NCBI RefSeq assembly: GCF_030160455.1
Contig: NZ_BSOJ01000019.1
Span: 1-64,000 of the forward strand
Origin: Limnobacter litoralis
Lineage (GTDB): Bacteria; Pseudomonadota; Gammaproteobacteria; Burkholderiales; Burkholderiaceae_B
Direction of reading: 5' to 3'
DNA: 64,000 bases
The position numbers and the translations under genes are program-made. Shown in pieces: positions 9,229 through 19,705 of this stretch. The first letter of the stretch is position 1; the number at the start of each line of letters is the position of its first letter. The notes under the pieces are model-generated. The model was not told the origin of the DNA and ran no database searches. It saw only the letters and a list, made by a program, of their open reading frames with translations.

Positions 9229-9680
9229 GAAAACCGGCCCTTCATGTGCAAAGCCAAATGTTCAATCAAGTGAGTTTTGCGATTCAGCACCGCTTGCTGA
9301 CGAACGGCCAAAGCGGCATCCGGCCTGGCGTTGGCCCACACTGGGGCCGGAAAATGGGCATCGTCCGTAAATCGGGGAATGACATGCCAGTGCAGGTGAG
9401 CAACCACGTTGCCCAAGGTGGCCAGATTGACCTTGTCTGCCTTCATTTCCTGCAATACAAAACGTTCAAGCAGCACAACAACCCGCATACAAAGCAGTTG
9501 ATCTTCATCCGAAAGGTCTGAGAACTCGCGCACATGCGATTGCCAGACCAATCTCAGAAAACCGGGGTACAGCGGCTCATCGGCCCAAATGACGCGAAAC
9601 TTGGAATGTTCGAAAACAAGTTTCCCGCCTGCCGATTGGCAAAGCGGGCAATCCTGAACAAGCGAATGCGCCTGAGACAT
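9225..9680 (-). CDS. HIT-family nucleotide hydrolase/transferase
   Basis: A 151-residue histidine-triad protein. The family motif is present as HLHWHVIPRF near residues 108-117, preceded by a conserved core with FRVIWADEPLYPGFLRL. A CPLC pair at the N-terminus (about 11-14) may bind zinc. HIT proteins of this kind hydrolyse adenosine phosphoramidates or dinucleotides; the substrate is not evident here. I start at ATG 9680 (MSQAHSLV); the longer open frame to 9788 runs into the coding region of the neighbouring dehydrogenase and is not credible. Confidence 0.87.
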   Translation of the reverse strand: MSQAHSLVQDCPLCQSAGGKLVFEHSKFRVIWADEPLYPGFLRLVWQSHVREFSDLSDEDQLLCMRVVVLLERFVLQEMKADKVNLATLGNVVAHLHWHVIPRFTDDAHFPAPVWANARPDAALAVRQQAVLNRKTHLIEHLALHMKGRFS

Positions 9681-9690
9681 CAATGAACCC

Positions 9691-12600
9691 TTAGACCAGA
9701 ATCCGCTCAATACCGCCCTGATTGGCGTTTTGAACGTATTGCGGCAGCCAGTTTTCACCCAGAATGTGCTTGGCAATTTCGACCACAATGTAGTCTGCTT
9801 CCAAAGTGGCGTCTTTGCTGTATCGGCTCAAACCTTGCAAGCATGACGGGCAGCTGGTCAGGATTTTCACCTGGGCATCGGCGTCGTCTTGGCGCAGTTT
9901 GTCGGCCCCTTTGCGCATTTCTTCTTCCTTGCGGAAACGCACCTGGGTGGACACGTCTGGACGAGACACGCCGAAGGTGCCGGATTCGCCGCAGCAACGG
10001 TCGTTCTTTTCGATCTTCTGCCCCTGCAAATCGCTGTTGATCAACTGGTTGACCACTTTGAGCGGTTCGTAGGTTTTCATCGGTGTGTGACAGGGGTCGT
10101 GGTACATGTACTTCACGCCTGTGACCTGGTCCAGCTTCACGCCTTTTTCCATCAGGAATTCGTGGATGTCGATGATGCGACAACCGGGGAAAATCTTCTC
10201 GAACTCGTAGTTCTGCAACTGGTCGTAACAGGTGCCACAGCTGACCACCACGGTTTTGATGTCGAGGTAGTTCAGCGTGTTGGCAACCCGGTGAAACAGC
10301 ACGCGGTTGTCCGTGATGATTTTCTCGGCCTTGTCGGTTTGCCCGGTGCCGCGTTGTGGGTAACCACAGCAGAGGTAACCGGGCGGCAACACGGTTTGAA
10401 CGCCCACGTGCCACAGCATGGCTTGAGTGGCCAAACCGACCTGACTGAACAGCCTTTCAGAGCCGCAACCCGGGAAATAGAACACCGCCTCAGACTCGGA
10501 TTGTGTCGTCTTTGGATTGCGAATGACCGGTACGTAATCGCTGTCTTCAATGTCCAACAGTGCACGGGCGGTTTTCTTGGGCAAACCGCCTGGCATTGGC
10601 TTGTTGATGAAGTGAATCACCTGCTCCCGAATGGGCGCTTTGCCCACCGTTGCGGGCGGATGGCTGGTTTGTCGATCCACAAGGCCCAATGACTTGCCCA
10701 CTTTGTAGGCAAATCGCTGCAATTTAAACCCAACACCAACCATACCAACGCGCATGGCCTTGATGGTGGCTGGGTCTTTGGCATTGAGAAATGCCATGGC
10801 GGTGGCTGTACCGGGGTTGAAGCTCTTCTTGCCCATTTTGCGCAACAGTGAGCGCATGTTCATGGACACATCACCAAAGTCGATGTCAACCGGGCAAGGC
10901 GTCAGGCATTTGTGGCACACCGTGCAATGGTCGGCCACGTCTTCAAACTCTTCCCAGTGCTTGATGGACACGCCTCGGCGAGTCTGCTCTTCATACAAGA
11001 AAGCTTCGACCAACAAAGAGGTGGCCAAAATCTTGTTGCGTGGGCTGTAGAGCAAGTTGGCGCGCGGCACGTGTGTTGAACACACGGGCTTGCACTTGCC
11101 GCAGCGCAGACAGTCTTTCATGGAATTCGCGATTGAGCCAATGTCCGACTGGCTCATGATCAGGCTTTCATGCCCCATCAGGTTAAAACTGGGCGTGTAC
11201 GCATTGGCCAGGTCGCCGCCAGGCAGCAGTTTGCCCTTGTTGAAGCGGCCCTCGGGGTCGACCTTTTGTTTGTAATCCTGGAATGGCTTGAGCTCGGCGT
11301 CTGTGAGGTATTGGTATTTGGTAATGCCAATGCCGTGTTCGCCAGAAATGACACCGTCCAGGTCGCGCGCAATTTGCATGATGCGATCCACAGTGTGCTC
11401 GGCTTCACGCAACATGTCATAGTCGTCAGAATTGACAGGAATGTTGGTGTGTACGTTGCCATCACCAGCATGCATGTGCAGGGCCACAAACACGCGGCCG
11501 CGCAGCACTTTCTTGTGGGTGTCGCGCATGAGCTGTGCAACGGGCGCAAACAGGCCGCCGGCAAAAATCTTGTCGAGGTGTGCCCGAATTTCAACCTTCC
11601 AGGACACACGAACGGTGCGGTCTTGCAGCACATCGAACACCCGCGCGCCGGGCTGTGTGGCCACGCGCTTGCGTAGCTCAGATTCCAAAGCCCCAAGGCC
11701 CATGGCATTCAACACGGGAATGGCGGCTTCCAGATCAGCGTCCATGTTACCGAGCAGCCAACCCCAGCGCTCGTGAACCTGCTCCAGCAACTCGACACTT
11801 CGGCTTACCCGTTCGGACAGTGCATCCTCGGAGGTGAGCTTGTCCGCCTCGGGGTCGTCACTTTTACCCAGTGGCAACGGCCCTTCCAGCGCGCTGCGCA
11901 ATGCGGCCACCAAACGCAACTTGTTGCGAATGGACAGTTCAATGTTGATCCGTTCGATGTGATCGGTGTATTCGCCCATGCGGTGCAGCGGAATGACCAC
12001 GTCTTCGTTGATCTTGAAGGCGTTGGTGTGGCGGGCAATCGCGGCTGTTCTGGATCGATCCAGCCAGAATTTCTTGCGCGCCTCGGGGCTGACGGCAATA
12101 AAGCCCTCGCCCGCACGGCCATTGGACAAACGAATGACTTCGGAAGCGGCTTTGGCCACCGCATCGTCGTCGTCACCCACGATGTCACCAATCAGGACCA
12201 TTTTCGGGAAAGCCCCGCGTTTGGACTTCGGGCTGTAACGCACTGCACGCAGATAGCGTTCATCGAGGTGCTCAAGACCCGCCAGAATGGCGCCCATGGC
12301 CTTGCCTTCACCGTCCAGATAATTCTTGATTTCAACAATCGAAGGCACTGCGTCGCGGGCCTGACCATAAAATTCGAGACAGACGGTACGCACGTGGCTG
12401 GGCATGCGGTGCAAAACCCACTTGGCCGAGGTGATCAGTCCGTCACAACCTTCTTTTTGCACGCCTGGCAAACCCGCCAGAAATTTGTCGGTCACGTCTT
12501 TACCAAGGCCGACCTTGCGGAAGCGGGCGCCTGCGATTCGCAGGGTTTCTGTCTTCAGGATTTTGGCATTGGGCTTTGCATTGCCATCTGACCAGACCAG

Positions 12601-13662
12601 CTCAAACACCGCCTCATCGACATCGTGAATTTTGCCGAAGTTGTGGCCTACGCGGGTCACCTCCAACCAGTCGCCCTGCGGGTCGACCATTCTCCACCAG
12701 GCAAGGTTGTCGAGCGCTGTGCCCCACAACACCGCTTTTTTACCACCCGCATTCATGGCCACGTTGCCGCCAATGCAGCTGGCTTCAGCAGACGTGGGAT
12801 CAACGGCGAACACGCGCCCGGCGCCATCCGCGGCTTCAGACACGCGTTTGGTAACCACACCGGCGCCCGAGAAAATGGTGGCGTACTCTTGATCGCACCC
12901 CGGCAGCTTTTCAAAAGCAACCGGGCCAAGCTCTTCCAGTTTTTCGGTGTTGATCACGGCTGAATCGGCCGTCAACGGCACTGCACCACCGGTGTATCCA
13001 GTGCCGCCCCCCCGTGGAATGATGGTCAAACCCAGATGAATACAGGCCTTCACCAGACCCGGAATTTCCTTCTCATGGTCTGGCGTAAGCACGACAAATG
13101 GATATTCGACGCGCCAATCTGTGGCGTCGGTAACGTGTGACACACGCGACAAACCGTCGAACTTGATGTTGTCTTTGGCCGTGTGGCGGCCAAGCTCGGC
13201 CAGTGCCCTGCTGCGCAACTGCGCCACGTGCTCGAATTCTTTCTGGAAATCAAACACGGCTTTTTCAGCGCTGGCCAGCAGTTCGCGCACCACCTGGTTG
13301 CGATGGTCATCCGCAGCGTCTTCCGTGTTGTCCTGACGGCGGTGATCAATCTCGCTCAGTCGATGAAACAGGGCCTCAATCAGGGCAGCCAGTCGTTTGG
13401 GATTGTCCAGCAGGTCGTCTTGCAGATAGGGGTTGCGACGCACCACCCAGATGTCACCCAGCACTTCAAACAACATGCGGGCAGAGCGGCCTGTGCGGCG
13501 TTCCTGCCGCAATTCCTGAAGAATGTCCCAGGCGGCGCCACCGAGCAACCTGACCACAATTTCGCGATCGGAAAAAGAGGTGTAGTTGTACGGAATTTCA
13601 CGCAGACGGGCAGACTCGCTTGCGGAGGGCTTCAATGTTTTCAGTTCAGTGGGTGCGTTCAT
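9691..13662 (-). CDS. Giant FAD-linked oxidase / Fe-S dehydrogenase (DUF3683)
   Basis: A 1323-residue fusion. Order: an N-terminal DUF3683 region (about 20-180), a PCMH-type FAD domain with the loop [11 protein letters not shown], a GlcD/D-lactate-dehydrogenase-type C-terminal domain ([22 protein letters not shown]), a ferredoxin-like pair of clusters ([11 protein letters not shown] and [12 protein letters not shown]), and two CCG domains ([48 protein letters not shown]). It therefore unites in one chain parts that glycolate or lactate oxidase systems spread over several subunits. A 2-hydroxyacid donor feeding the quinone pool is inferred; the true substrate is unknown. The HIT gene follows after 10 bases. 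Confidence 0.92.
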   Translation of the reverse strand: MNAPTELKTLKPSASESARLREIPYNYTSFSDREIVVRLLGGAAWDILQELRQERRTGRSARMLFEVLGDIWVVRRNPYLQDDLLDNPKRLAALIEALFHRLSEIDHRRQDNTEDAADDHRNQVVRELLASAEKAVFDFQKEFEHVAQLRSRALAELGRHTAKDNIKFDGLSRVSHVTDATDWRVEYPFVVLTPDHEKEIPGLVKACIHLGLTIIPRGGGTGYTGGAVPLTADSAVINTEKLEELGPVAFEKLPGCDQEYATIFSGAGVVTKRVSEAADGAGRVFAVDPTSAEASCIGGNVAMNAGGKKAVLWGTALDNLAWWRMVDPQGDWLEVTRVGHNFGKIHDVDEAVFELVWSDGNAKPNAKILKTETLRIAGARFRKVGLGKDVTDKFLAGLPGVQKEGCDGLITSAKWVLHRMPSHVRTVCLEFYGQARDAVPSIVEIKNYLDGEGKAMGAILAGLEHLDERYLRAVRYSPKSKRGAFPKMVLIGDIVGDDDDAVAKAASEVIRLSNGRAGEGFIAVSPEARKKFWLDRSRTAAIARHTNAFKINEDVVIPLHRMGEYTDHIERINIELSIRNKLRLVAALRSALEGPLPLGKSDDPEADKLTSEDALSERVSRSVELLEQVHERWGWLLGNMDADLEAAIPVLNAMGLGALESELRKRVATQPGARVFDVLQDRTVRVSWKVEIRAHLDKIFAGGLFAPVAQLMRDTHKKVLRGRVFVALHMHAGDGNVHTNIPVNSDDYDMLREAEHTVDRIMQIARDLDGVISGEHGIGITKYQYLTDAELKPFQDYKQKVDPEGRFNKGKLLPGGDLANAYTPSFNLMGHESLIMSQSDIGSIANSMKDCLRCGKCKPVCSTHVPRANLLYSPRNKILATSLLVEAFLYEEQTRRGVSIKHWEEFEDVADHCTVCHKCLTPCPVDIDFGDVSMNMRSLLRKMGKKSFNPGTATAMAFLNAKDPATIKAMRVGMVGVGFKLQRFAYKVGKSLGLVDRQTSHPPATVGKAPIREQVIHFINKPMPGGLPKKTARALLDIEDSDYVPVIRNPKTTQSESEAVFYFPGCGSERLFSQVGLATQAMLWHVGVQTVLPPGYLCCGYPQRGTGQTDKAEKIITDNRVLFHRVANTLNYLDIKTVVVSCGTCYDQLQNYEFEKIFPGCRIIDIHEFLMEKGVKLDQVTGVKYMYHDPCHTPMKTYEPLKVVNQLINSDLQGQKIEKNDRCCGESGTFGVSRPDVSTQVRFRKEEEMRKGADKLRQDDADAQVKILTSCPSCLQGLSRYSKDATLEADYIVVEIAKHILGENWLPQYVQNANQGGIERILV

Positions 13663-13763
13663 TCAAAACCTTCATACAGCTCAGATTTTCATCTTATCAA
13701 CCTGAGGCACGCACGGCTAGGGGCAGTGCTCAGGAATGGGCAAATCCACATCAATACAATCAG

Positions 13764-15500
13764 TTACATTCGTTTGGGCGCCGAGACACCCAACACATTC
13801 AAACCATTTGAAATGACGCTGGCCACCGCCAGCAACAAGGTTAAACGGGCCTGCTTCAAGGCCTCATCGTCCACCAGCACCCGCTCTGCGTTGTAGAAGG
13901 TGTGGAAGGCACCGGCCAAATCACGTAGGTAAAACGCAACATGGTGCGGGGCCAGTTCATCGGCGGACTTGGCCAGCACGTCGCCGTAGGCGGCCAATTG
14001 GCGAATCAACTGCAGCTCGGACGGTGCGGTCAGCAGATCCGTGTTGCCATTCAAGCCGACGACATTGCCGCCCCATTGGTCCAGAATGGAGTGAATTCTG
14101 GCATGGGCATATTGCACGTAATAGACCGGGTTTTCATCAGACTGCGAAAGTGCCAGGTCCACGTCAAAAACAAACTCGGTGTCTGCCTTTCTGGACACCA
14201 GGAAGAAACGCACAGCGTCTCGGCCCTTGGTGAGCGCCTCAACCTGCCCCAGAATGGGCTGACTTTCATCGACACCACCTGACCAGCACACCAAGTCACG
14301 CAGGGTGACGTAGCTGCCGGCACGCTTGGAGATTTTCACCTCTTGACCGCCTTTCATGACGGTGACCATTTTGTGCAGCACGTAATCGGGGTAGCCCTGC
14401 GGAATACCAAAGCCACTGGCCTGCAGGCCGGCGCGAACGCGTGCGATGGTGCCGTGGTGATCAGTGCCCTGAATGTTGATCACCTTGCCAAAACCACGGC
14501 GGAACTTGCTGATGTGGTAGGCCACGTCGGGCACGAAATAAGTGTAGCCGCCGTCAGACTTGCGCATAACGCGGTCTTTGTCGTCACCGTAGTCGGTGGA
14601 ACGCAACCACAGTGCACCGCCTTCTTCGAACGTTTTGCCAGAGGCCACCATGGCATTGACGGCCTCTTCAACCTTGCCCTCGGTGTAGAGCGAGCTTTCA
14701 AGGTAGAACTGGTCAAACTGCACCCCGAAGGCCTTCAAATCGAGGTCTTGCTCGGCGCGAAGGTAAGCCACTGCAAACTGGCGAATGCTTTCCAGATCGT
14801 CTGCGTTGCCGCTGGCCTGCACAGGCTCGCCATCTGCGGCCTGCACTTGCTTGCCGGCCAGAAAATCTGCGGCAATGTCGGCAATGTAGTCGCCGTTGTA
14901 GGCCGACTCTGGCCATTGGGCGTCGCCCGGCTTGAAGCCTTTGGCTCGAGCCTGCACAGACACGGCCAGCGTGTGAATTTGAACGCCGGCGTCGTTGTAA
15001 TAAAACTCTTTGTGAACATTCCAGCCCTGCGCGCGCATCACGGCTGACAAGGCATCACCCAGTGCCGCCTGACGACCATGCCCCACATGCAAAGGGCCGG
15101 TGGGGTTGGCGGATACGAATTCGATCAATACGGATTTGTCTGCACTGGCAGGTTTGCGGCCAAACTGTTGACCTTGCGCCAACACCTGCGCAATCACCTC
15201 GCCGTGCGCTTTGCTGCTGAGACGCACGTTGATGAAGCCCGGGCCCGCAATGTCAATGGCCTGAACCAGACCACTGCCTGCCAACTGTGCGCTGACACTG
15301 TCGACCAAGGCTTGTGCCAGTTCACGCGGGTTGCGTTTGGCAGGCTTGGCCAACTGCATGGCCAGATTGCAGGCCACGTCGCCGTGAGAGGCATCTTTGG
15401 GCTTTTCAAGCGTGACCGTGCCGTTGAATGGCTGGCCCAAGGCCTGTTCAGCGGCTTTGGCAAAGGCTTGCGTCAGAATTTCGCGTTGGTTGGAAAGCAT
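13764..15500 (-). CDS. argS: Arginyl-tRNA synthetase
   Basis: A 578-residue class I synthetase that charges tRNA-Arg. The N-terminal additional domain (about 1-110) binds the tRNA elbow. The HIGH motif is HVGH within [15 protein letters not shown], and the KMSKS counterpart is KISKRAG. The C-terminal anticodon-binding helical domain ends in the expected [19 protein letters not shown]. Length matches the family. It lies between cca and the FAD/Fe-S dehydrogenase on the same strand, 67 bases from cca. Confidence 0.97.
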   Translation of the reverse strand: MLSNQREILTQAFAKAAEQALGQPFNGTVTLEKPKDASHGDVACNLAMQLAKPAKRNPRELAQALVDSVSAQLAGSGLVQAIDIAGPGFINVRLSSKAHGEVIAQVLAQGQQFGRKPASADKSVLIEFVSANPTGPLHVGHGRQAALGDALSAVMRAQGWNVHKEFYYNDAGVQIHTLAVSVQARAKGFKPGDAQWPESAYNGDYIADIAADFLAGKQVQAADGEPVQASGNADDLESIRQFAVAYLRAEQDLDLKAFGVQFDQFYLESSLYTEGKVEEAVNAMVASGKTFEEGGALWLRSTDYGDDKDRVMRKSDGGYTYFVPDVAYHISKFRRGFGKVINIQGTDHHGTIARVRAGLQASGFGIPQGYPDYVLHKMVTVMKGGQEVKISKRAGSYVTLRDLVCWSGGVDESQPILGQVEALTKGRDAVRFFLVSRKADTEFVFDVDLALSQSDENPVYYVQYAHARIHSILDQWGGNVVGLNGNTDLLTAPSELQLIRQLAAYGDVLAKSADELAPHHVAFYLRDLAGAFHTFYNAERVLVDDEALKQARLTLLLAVASVISNGLNVLGVSAPKRM

Positions 15501-15567
15501 GATGTGGTCGAATCGGTCGAATTCACTGAAGAACCTGACATTTTACCAAGGCTTGCAAACACTTGCT

Positions 15568-16737
15568 TCAATTGTCAAACAAAGCTTGAATTTGTTTTCT
15601 GCGAAATGCGTCGACCGTCGATTGCGGATTTTGCCCACCAGCGGCTGCCAGCGCCTGACGCAACCCATCGCGAAACGAACCGTCCATTTGCTGATTCGCA
15701 AACATCCTGATTTTTTCAAGCCAAGCTGCCCCCACAGGCACTGACTGACCCGCTTGCCAGATGAGATGGAGCACATCCAGAAGACGCTCTGGCTTGCGAT
15801 ACACGTCCACAGCTGCAAAAAAAGCCACCCAGTCATCAAGCGCCACTGCCGTCTGTTTTTGAATCTGACACAACACCCGTGTCGAGTCCTGAATCCCCCT
15901 GGGCACACGCCAGTGATCGAACAAAAGGGCATGATTGACTTGATCAAAATGACTCAGCCAAGCCGACCATCGATGTTCAGGGGTGGACAATTTGTCCAAG
16001 GTGGCCAGGCAGACATTCGAGGTGGCTGACGAGGCATCGACACCCTGTGGCAACAATTCGGGCCAGGCCCGCAATTCACTGAGCAAACTCAGCATTCGGG
16101 AAGGCAAAGGTTCTTTAAAACCTTTGGTGAATTCAGCATACACCCGCTCGGCCACCAGTTCGGCCAATTCCCCCTGCTCCACCAGGGCGCGGCACAAGGC
16201 CATGGTTTCGGGGTGAACAGTGAAGGTGGTGTAGCGGGCCAGAAAGCGGGCCAGACGCAAGACGCGCAAGGGGTCCTCAGCAAAGGCTGGGCTGACATGG
16301 CGAAACACGCCATTGGCCAAATCGGCTTTGCCACCATAGGGGTCAATGAGATCACCGTGTTGATCCATGGCCATGGCATTGAAGGTGAAATCACGGCGAC
16401 AAAGGTCTTCCTGCACCGTGACCTCAGGGTCGGCATGGAAGATGAAGCCCTTGTAGCCCTTGCCACTTTTTCGCTCGGTGCGGGCCAGGGCATATTCATC
16501 CTGAGTCTGCGGATGCAAAAACACGGGGAAATCAGCACCGACCGGTTTGAAGCCCAAACGCAACATCAACTCAGGCGTGGCGCCCTGCACCACCCAGTCG
16601 CGCTCGTGCACCGGCCGGTCCAGCAACAAATCCCGCACAGCGCCTCCCACCAAAAAAACGCGGGCCTTCTGCTGCAAAGCCAGCACAGTGGAATCGGGCT
16701 TGAAGCCAGTCAGGTTCGCGCTGTTCAGTTCGGGCAT
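15568..16737 (-). CDS. cca: CCA tRNA nucleotidyltransferase, with a degenerate HD region
   Basis: A 389-residue class II CCA-adding enzyme that adds or repairs the tRNA 3' end. GGAVRD is at 31-36 and the catalytic carboxylate pair appears as E45-R46-D47 (HERDWVV) where E. coli has DRD. RRDFTFNAMA and EDPLRVLRLARFLARY, the template motifs, are intact. The C-terminal half lacks a recognisable HD phosphohydrolase motif: where VHDLGK would stand the sequence reads WLSHFDQV. It is therefore probably a nucleotidyltransferase without the phosphatase activity of the E. coli enzyme. It lies on the same strand as argS and phrB. Confidence 0.93.
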   Translation of the reverse strand: MPELNSANLTGFKPDSTVLALQQKARVFLVGGAVRDLLLDRPVHERDWVVQGATPELMLRLGFKPVGADFPVFLHPQTQDEYALARTERKSGKGYKGFIFHADPEVTVQEDLCRRDFTFNAMAMDQHGDLIDPYGGKADLANGVFRHVSPAFAEDPLRVLRLARFLARYTTFTVHPETMALCRALVEQGELAELVAERVYAEFTKGFKEPLPSRMLSLLSELRAWPELLPQGVDASSATSNVCLATLDKLSTPEHRWSAWLSHFDQVNHALLFDHWRVPRGIQDSTRVLCQIQKQTAVALDDWVAFFAAVDVYRKPERLLDVLHLIWQAGQSVPVGAAWLEKIRMFANQQMDGSFRDGLRQALAAAGGQNPQSTVDAFRRKQIQALFDN

Positions 16738-16785
16738 CGTTGAGTTTGTGGTTTTAACTGCCTGCCACTGTAACGCAAAGCGGCA

Positions 16786-18315
16786 CTACAGTGTATCGAG
16801 ATTGCGCAGCATCGTTTCAGCAGTTTGCCGGATGGCAGCCTGCGCCTGATTATCCTGCTTTTGCCAGTTTTTGGCCATCAACGCGGTGCGCGGGTTGCCA
16901 ACCAGCATGGGTTCATGGCGGGCGATGAAATCCCAATACAGGGTGGTGAATGGACAGGCCGTGTCGCCGGTTTTCTGGTCTGGACGGTATTTGCAACCCT
17001 GGCAATAATTGCTCATGCGCTTGATGTAAGCGCCAGACGCGATGTAGGGCTTGCTGGTGAACCGGCCTCCGTTGGCAAAAAGCGCCATGCCTGCCACGTT
17101 GGGTAACTCGACCCATTCAACCGCGTCAACATACACCGCCAAAAACCAGTCCTCCACCTGCTGGGGCGAAAGCCCCGCCAGCAGGGCGAAATTGCCAATC
17201 ACCATCAAACGCTGAATGTGGTGGGCATAGGCATGCTCCAGTGTTTGACCGATGCTTTCCTTCATGCAGTTCATGTGGGTTTTGCCCGTCCAAAACCAGG
17301 CGGGCAAGGGGTGCTCGGCCTTCAGATGGTTGGCCTGACGCATGAGAGGCATGTCGAGCCAGTACACACCCCGCATGAACTCACGCCACCCCAGAATTTG
17401 CCGAATAAACCCCTCGGCGCTGGGCAAATCCACCTTGCCTTGTTCGTAAGCCTGCTCAGCGGCCGAAATAACCTCACGTGGGTCAAACAGGTGCAAATTG
17501 ATGGCAGCGGCCAACAGGGAATGCCAGCCGAAGGGCGTGTCCGTCCACATGGCATCTTGGTAGGGTCCAAATTTGGGCAGTCGATGTTCGATAAAATGCG
17601 CCATGGCCTGCCGGGCCTGAACAGGGGTGACAGGCCAGGCAAACGAATTCAGCTGACCCGGGTTGTCTGGCAATAATCTTTCAACCTCGCCAATCACTTC
17701 ACGCGTGATGTCATCGGGTTCGAAACCACAATGAGGTGTGATCTCGCCAGGGCCGGATTTCGGAAATGCACTGCGATTGTCTGCATCGAAATTCCATTGA
17801 CCTCCCTCAGGATCTTTGCCATCCATAAGGACCTGGTGCTGCTGACGCATTTCGCGATAGAAATACTCCATGCGCAACTGCTTGTATTTACTGGCCCACT
17901 TGGCAAAGGCTGCCCTGCTGCACATGAAGTGCGAGTCTTCAACGATTCGAAGCCCGACACCTGCCTGCTTGGTGGCGTTCAAAATATCCTGCTCCAGTCG
18001 CCACTCGCCCGGCTCCAGAAGATTGAGATGCGATATTCCGTGGCTTTGACACAACTGAACCACTCGGTCAGGCAGGGAGACCTCTCCAGTGTCAGCCAGC
18101 TTGCTGTAGATCACTTTGAATCCGTCTGCCCGAAGCTGTTGCGCAAAGTGGCGCATGGCTGACAAGAACAAAGCTGTGCGCGCCTTGTGAACCCAAACCA
18201 CCTTGGACTCTGACAAGGCTTCGATCAGGATGACAGTCGTTTCGCTGGGGGAATTGGCGCGCAGCAAAGGGCTGTTTGCCCAAAGCTGATCGCCTAATAC
18301 AAGAACTGCATGCAT
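16786..18315 (-). CDS. phrB: Fe-S bacterial cryptochrome/(6-4) photolyase, PhrB type
   Basis: A 509-residue protein of the FeS-BCP photolyase family. Four cysteines fall at C350, C438, C441 and C454, the positions that ligate the [4Fe-4S] cluster in Agrobacterium PhrB. The N-terminal alpha/beta antenna domain begins AVLVLGDQLW, and the FAD-binding helical domain includes WREFMRGVYWLDMP and the HAYAHHIQRLMVIGNFALL block. Known relatives repair (6-4) photoproducts using blue light, FAD and a lumazine antenna. It is downstream of the MerR/B12 regulator and the DUF2256 gene on the same strand, so light-controlled expression is likely. Confidence 0.93.
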   Translation of the reverse strand: MHAVLVLGDQLWANSPLLRANSPSETTVILIEALSESKVVWVHKARTALFLSAMRHFAQQLRADGFKVIYSKLADTGEVSLPDRVVQLCQSHGISHLNLLEPGEWRLEQDILNATKQAGVGLRIVEDSHFMCSRAAFAKWASKYKQLRMEYFYREMRQQHQVLMDGKDPEGGQWNFDADNRSAFPKSGPGEITPHCGFEPDDITREVIGEVERLLPDNPGQLNSFAWPVTPVQARQAMAHFIEHRLPKFGPYQDAMWTDTPFGWHSLLAAAINLHLFDPREVISAAEQAYEQGKVDLPSAEGFIRQILGWREFMRGVYWLDMPLMRQANHLKAEHPLPAWFWTGKTHMNCMKESIGQTLEHAYAHHIQRLMVIGNFALLAGLSPQQVEDWFLAVYVDAVEWVELPNVAGMALFANGGRFTSKPYIASGAYIKRMSNYCQGCKYRPDQKTGDTACPFTTLYWDFIARHEPMLVGNPRTALMAKNWQKQDNQAQAAIRQTAETMLRNLDTL

Positions 18316-18342
18316 GCGTGAAACCCAAGTGCAAGTGAGTTA

Positions 18343-18513
18343 TTAGCCAGATTTGGCGCGCTTTCGGCACGCGTCAGAACAATATTTGACGTCATCCCAA
18401 TTCTTTGCCCAGCTTTTTCGCCAGGTCATGGGTTTTTGACAAACAACGCAGGCTTTGCTGGGCAGAAAAGACTTGTTGCCTTTGAAAGACCCGCTTTGAC
18501 GACGGTCAGGCAC
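18343..18513 (-). CDS. DUF2256 zinc-ribbon-like mini-protein (56 aa)
   Basis: A short gene starting with GTG at 18513 inside the last codons of the MerR gene and ending 27 bases before phrB. The protein has KACVVCQKPMTWRKSW and VKYCSDACRKRAKSG, the CxxC and CxxxC pairs and WRKxW signature of DUF2256. That family commonly sits next to cryptochromes or photolyases; its role is unknown, and metal or nucleic-acid binding is inferred from the cysteines. The overlap with the upstream gene (GTGCCTGA) suggests translational coupling. Its length puts it below common gene-calling cut-offs. Confidence 0.88.
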   Translation of the reverse strand: MPDRRQSGSFKGNKSFLPSKACVVCQKPMTWRKSWAKNWDDVKYCSDACRKRAKSG

Positions 18514-19444
18514 GATCAGGATGACGCCTGCGCCAATTGGTGACTGCGCTCACAATGTCGTCGAGTGTGTCCAGCAGAATGAAGTCGTCTGATTTGCGCT
18601 TGCGCAAGGCCGATGAGGCACCACCGCACCACACCTCGGTGTTGGGGGGCAGGTTTCTCTTGAGCTCCATGACAGCGTCTACCACTGCGGGTGAAGACTG
18701 CACGGAAGAAAAGGACAGCGCTACCACATCCACATTCTTGGACTGGCAGGCCAAGCCAATGTCGTAAATGGGGGTTTGTGTTCCAAGCGAAATGGTGTGA
18801 GCACCCTCGATGCCAAAGATACACTCGGCCATCAACAGGCCAAGGCCGTGAAGCTCATTGGGCAACGTGGTCAACAACACACGTGGGCCCTTGAAGGAGG
18901 TCTGGATGGTGCTGAGTGCATTGCGAAGCACCACCTGAATCACTTCGGTGTACAGGTGCTCTTCAAAAATCTCGAAATATCCGCGTGCCCATGCATCACC
19001 CACCAACACGTTCATAGGGGCGACCACGTCGACCACGAAGCGGCGCAAGCCGCGTGTCAGCACCAAGCGAGACATGGTCTGCTTGAATTCGTCCGATTTG
19101 CCTTGCTTGATCAATTCGAGGTAGTCCTGCAACTCGTCGACGCCATCGGCGGGCATTCGTACAAGCGTCCCGGCGCTGCTGACCGCAGCCAATGAGGACA
19201 ATTCGTCGGCGGACAATTTGATGATTTTGCCGGGGCGATGACCTGCATCCAGCAGCCGCTTGATCATGCGGAGCTTTTCAACCTGCTCGGTTGGATAAAT
19301 TCTTTCGCCAAACTCGTCTCGTGCAGGAACGGGAAACTCATACCGCTTTTCCCAGACACGCAAGGTGTCTTTGGACAAGCCGGTGTCCCGCTCGACTGCA
19401 GCGATGGAAAACATGGGTTGTTCAAATTCGGATCGAGTGTTCAT
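18506..19444 (-). CDS. MerR-family regulator with cobalamin-binding domain (CarH/LitR type)
   Basis: A 312-residue transcription factor. The MerR helix-turn-helix is at about 11-80 (FSIAAVERDTGLSKDTLRVWEKRY). A helical cap follows with W152 and EH at 162-163, the Wx9EH signature of CarH-like light sensors. A B12-binding Rossmann domain carries E197-L-H199-G-L-G202, matching (D/E)xHxxG with the lower-axial histidine. By analogy it represses in the dark as an adenosylcobalamin-bound tetramer and lets go on illumination; this is family knowledge, not shown here. It diverges from folE2 and leads the DUF2256-phrB run, the usual light-response arrangement. Confidence 0.92.
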   Translation of the reverse strand: MNTRSEFEQPMFSIAAVERDTGLSKDTLRVWEKRYEFPVPARDEFGERIYPTEQVEKLRMIKRLLDAGHRPGKIIKLSADELSSLAAVSSAGTLVRMPADGVDELQDYLELIKQGKSDEFKQTMSRLVLTRGLRRFVVDVVAPMNVLVGDAWARGYFEIFEEHLYTEVIQVVLRNALSTIQTSFKGPRVLLTTLPNELHGLGLLMAECIFGIEGAHTISLGTQTPIYDIGLACQSKNVDVVALSFSSVQSSPAVVDAVMELKRNLPPNTEVWCGGASSALRKRKSDDFILLDTLDDIVSAVTNWRRRHPDRA

Positions 19445-19475
19445 AAAACCTGTGCTACTTGGTCAAAATCACTTT

Positions 19476-19518
19476 TTGTCTAGGACAAATTGACTTTGCC
19501 GCTATTCCTTATAATAAT
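19476..19518. promoter_or_regulatory. Divergent promoter region of the light module
   Basis: Between the MerR gene and folE2 the DNA carries a short dyad TTGTC-TA-GGACAA (19476-19488). It is followed on the plus strand by TTGACT (19490-19495) and an AT-rich -10 zone, either AATAAT (19513-19518) with a 17-base spacer or TATAAT (19510-19515) with a 14-base spacer. The dyad touches the presumed -35 box, where a MerR-type repressor could act. The assignment is by eye. Confidence 0.45.
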
Positions 19519-19654
19519 GGATTTTAGGTGAATAAGATACCTTTAACTAGACCCCCCTTGGTGGTGGGCATATTTGACTGGTTTATTTTACCCACTTTGT
19601 ATTTTTTTGCGACCCGAATCTGGCCAAGACAGCAAGGCTTATTTTGGTCTTGAA

Positions 19655-19669
19655 GTGCATCTGATGCAC
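19655..19669. promoter_or_regulatory. 15-bp dyad GTGCATC-T-GATGCAC before folE2
   Basis: A perfect inverted repeat with 7-bp arms around one T, 36 bases upstream of the folE2 ATG. A very similar dyad stands at 27720-27735 before the diiron protein gene, the second likely transcription start in this module. A shared operator is possible; which regulator would bind it is not known. Confidence 0.45.
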
Positions 19670-19705
19670 ATCCATCAACTAGCAGCAAACCATGGAGGTC
19701 ATCTC

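Noticed and set aside
11773-12591. 272-codon plus-strand ORF opposite the giant dehydrogenase, with similar long ORFs at 13183-13896 and 9889-10692
   Set aside because: Antisense shadows of a strongly conserved gene; composition is that of reverse-complement codons and there are no recognisable domains.
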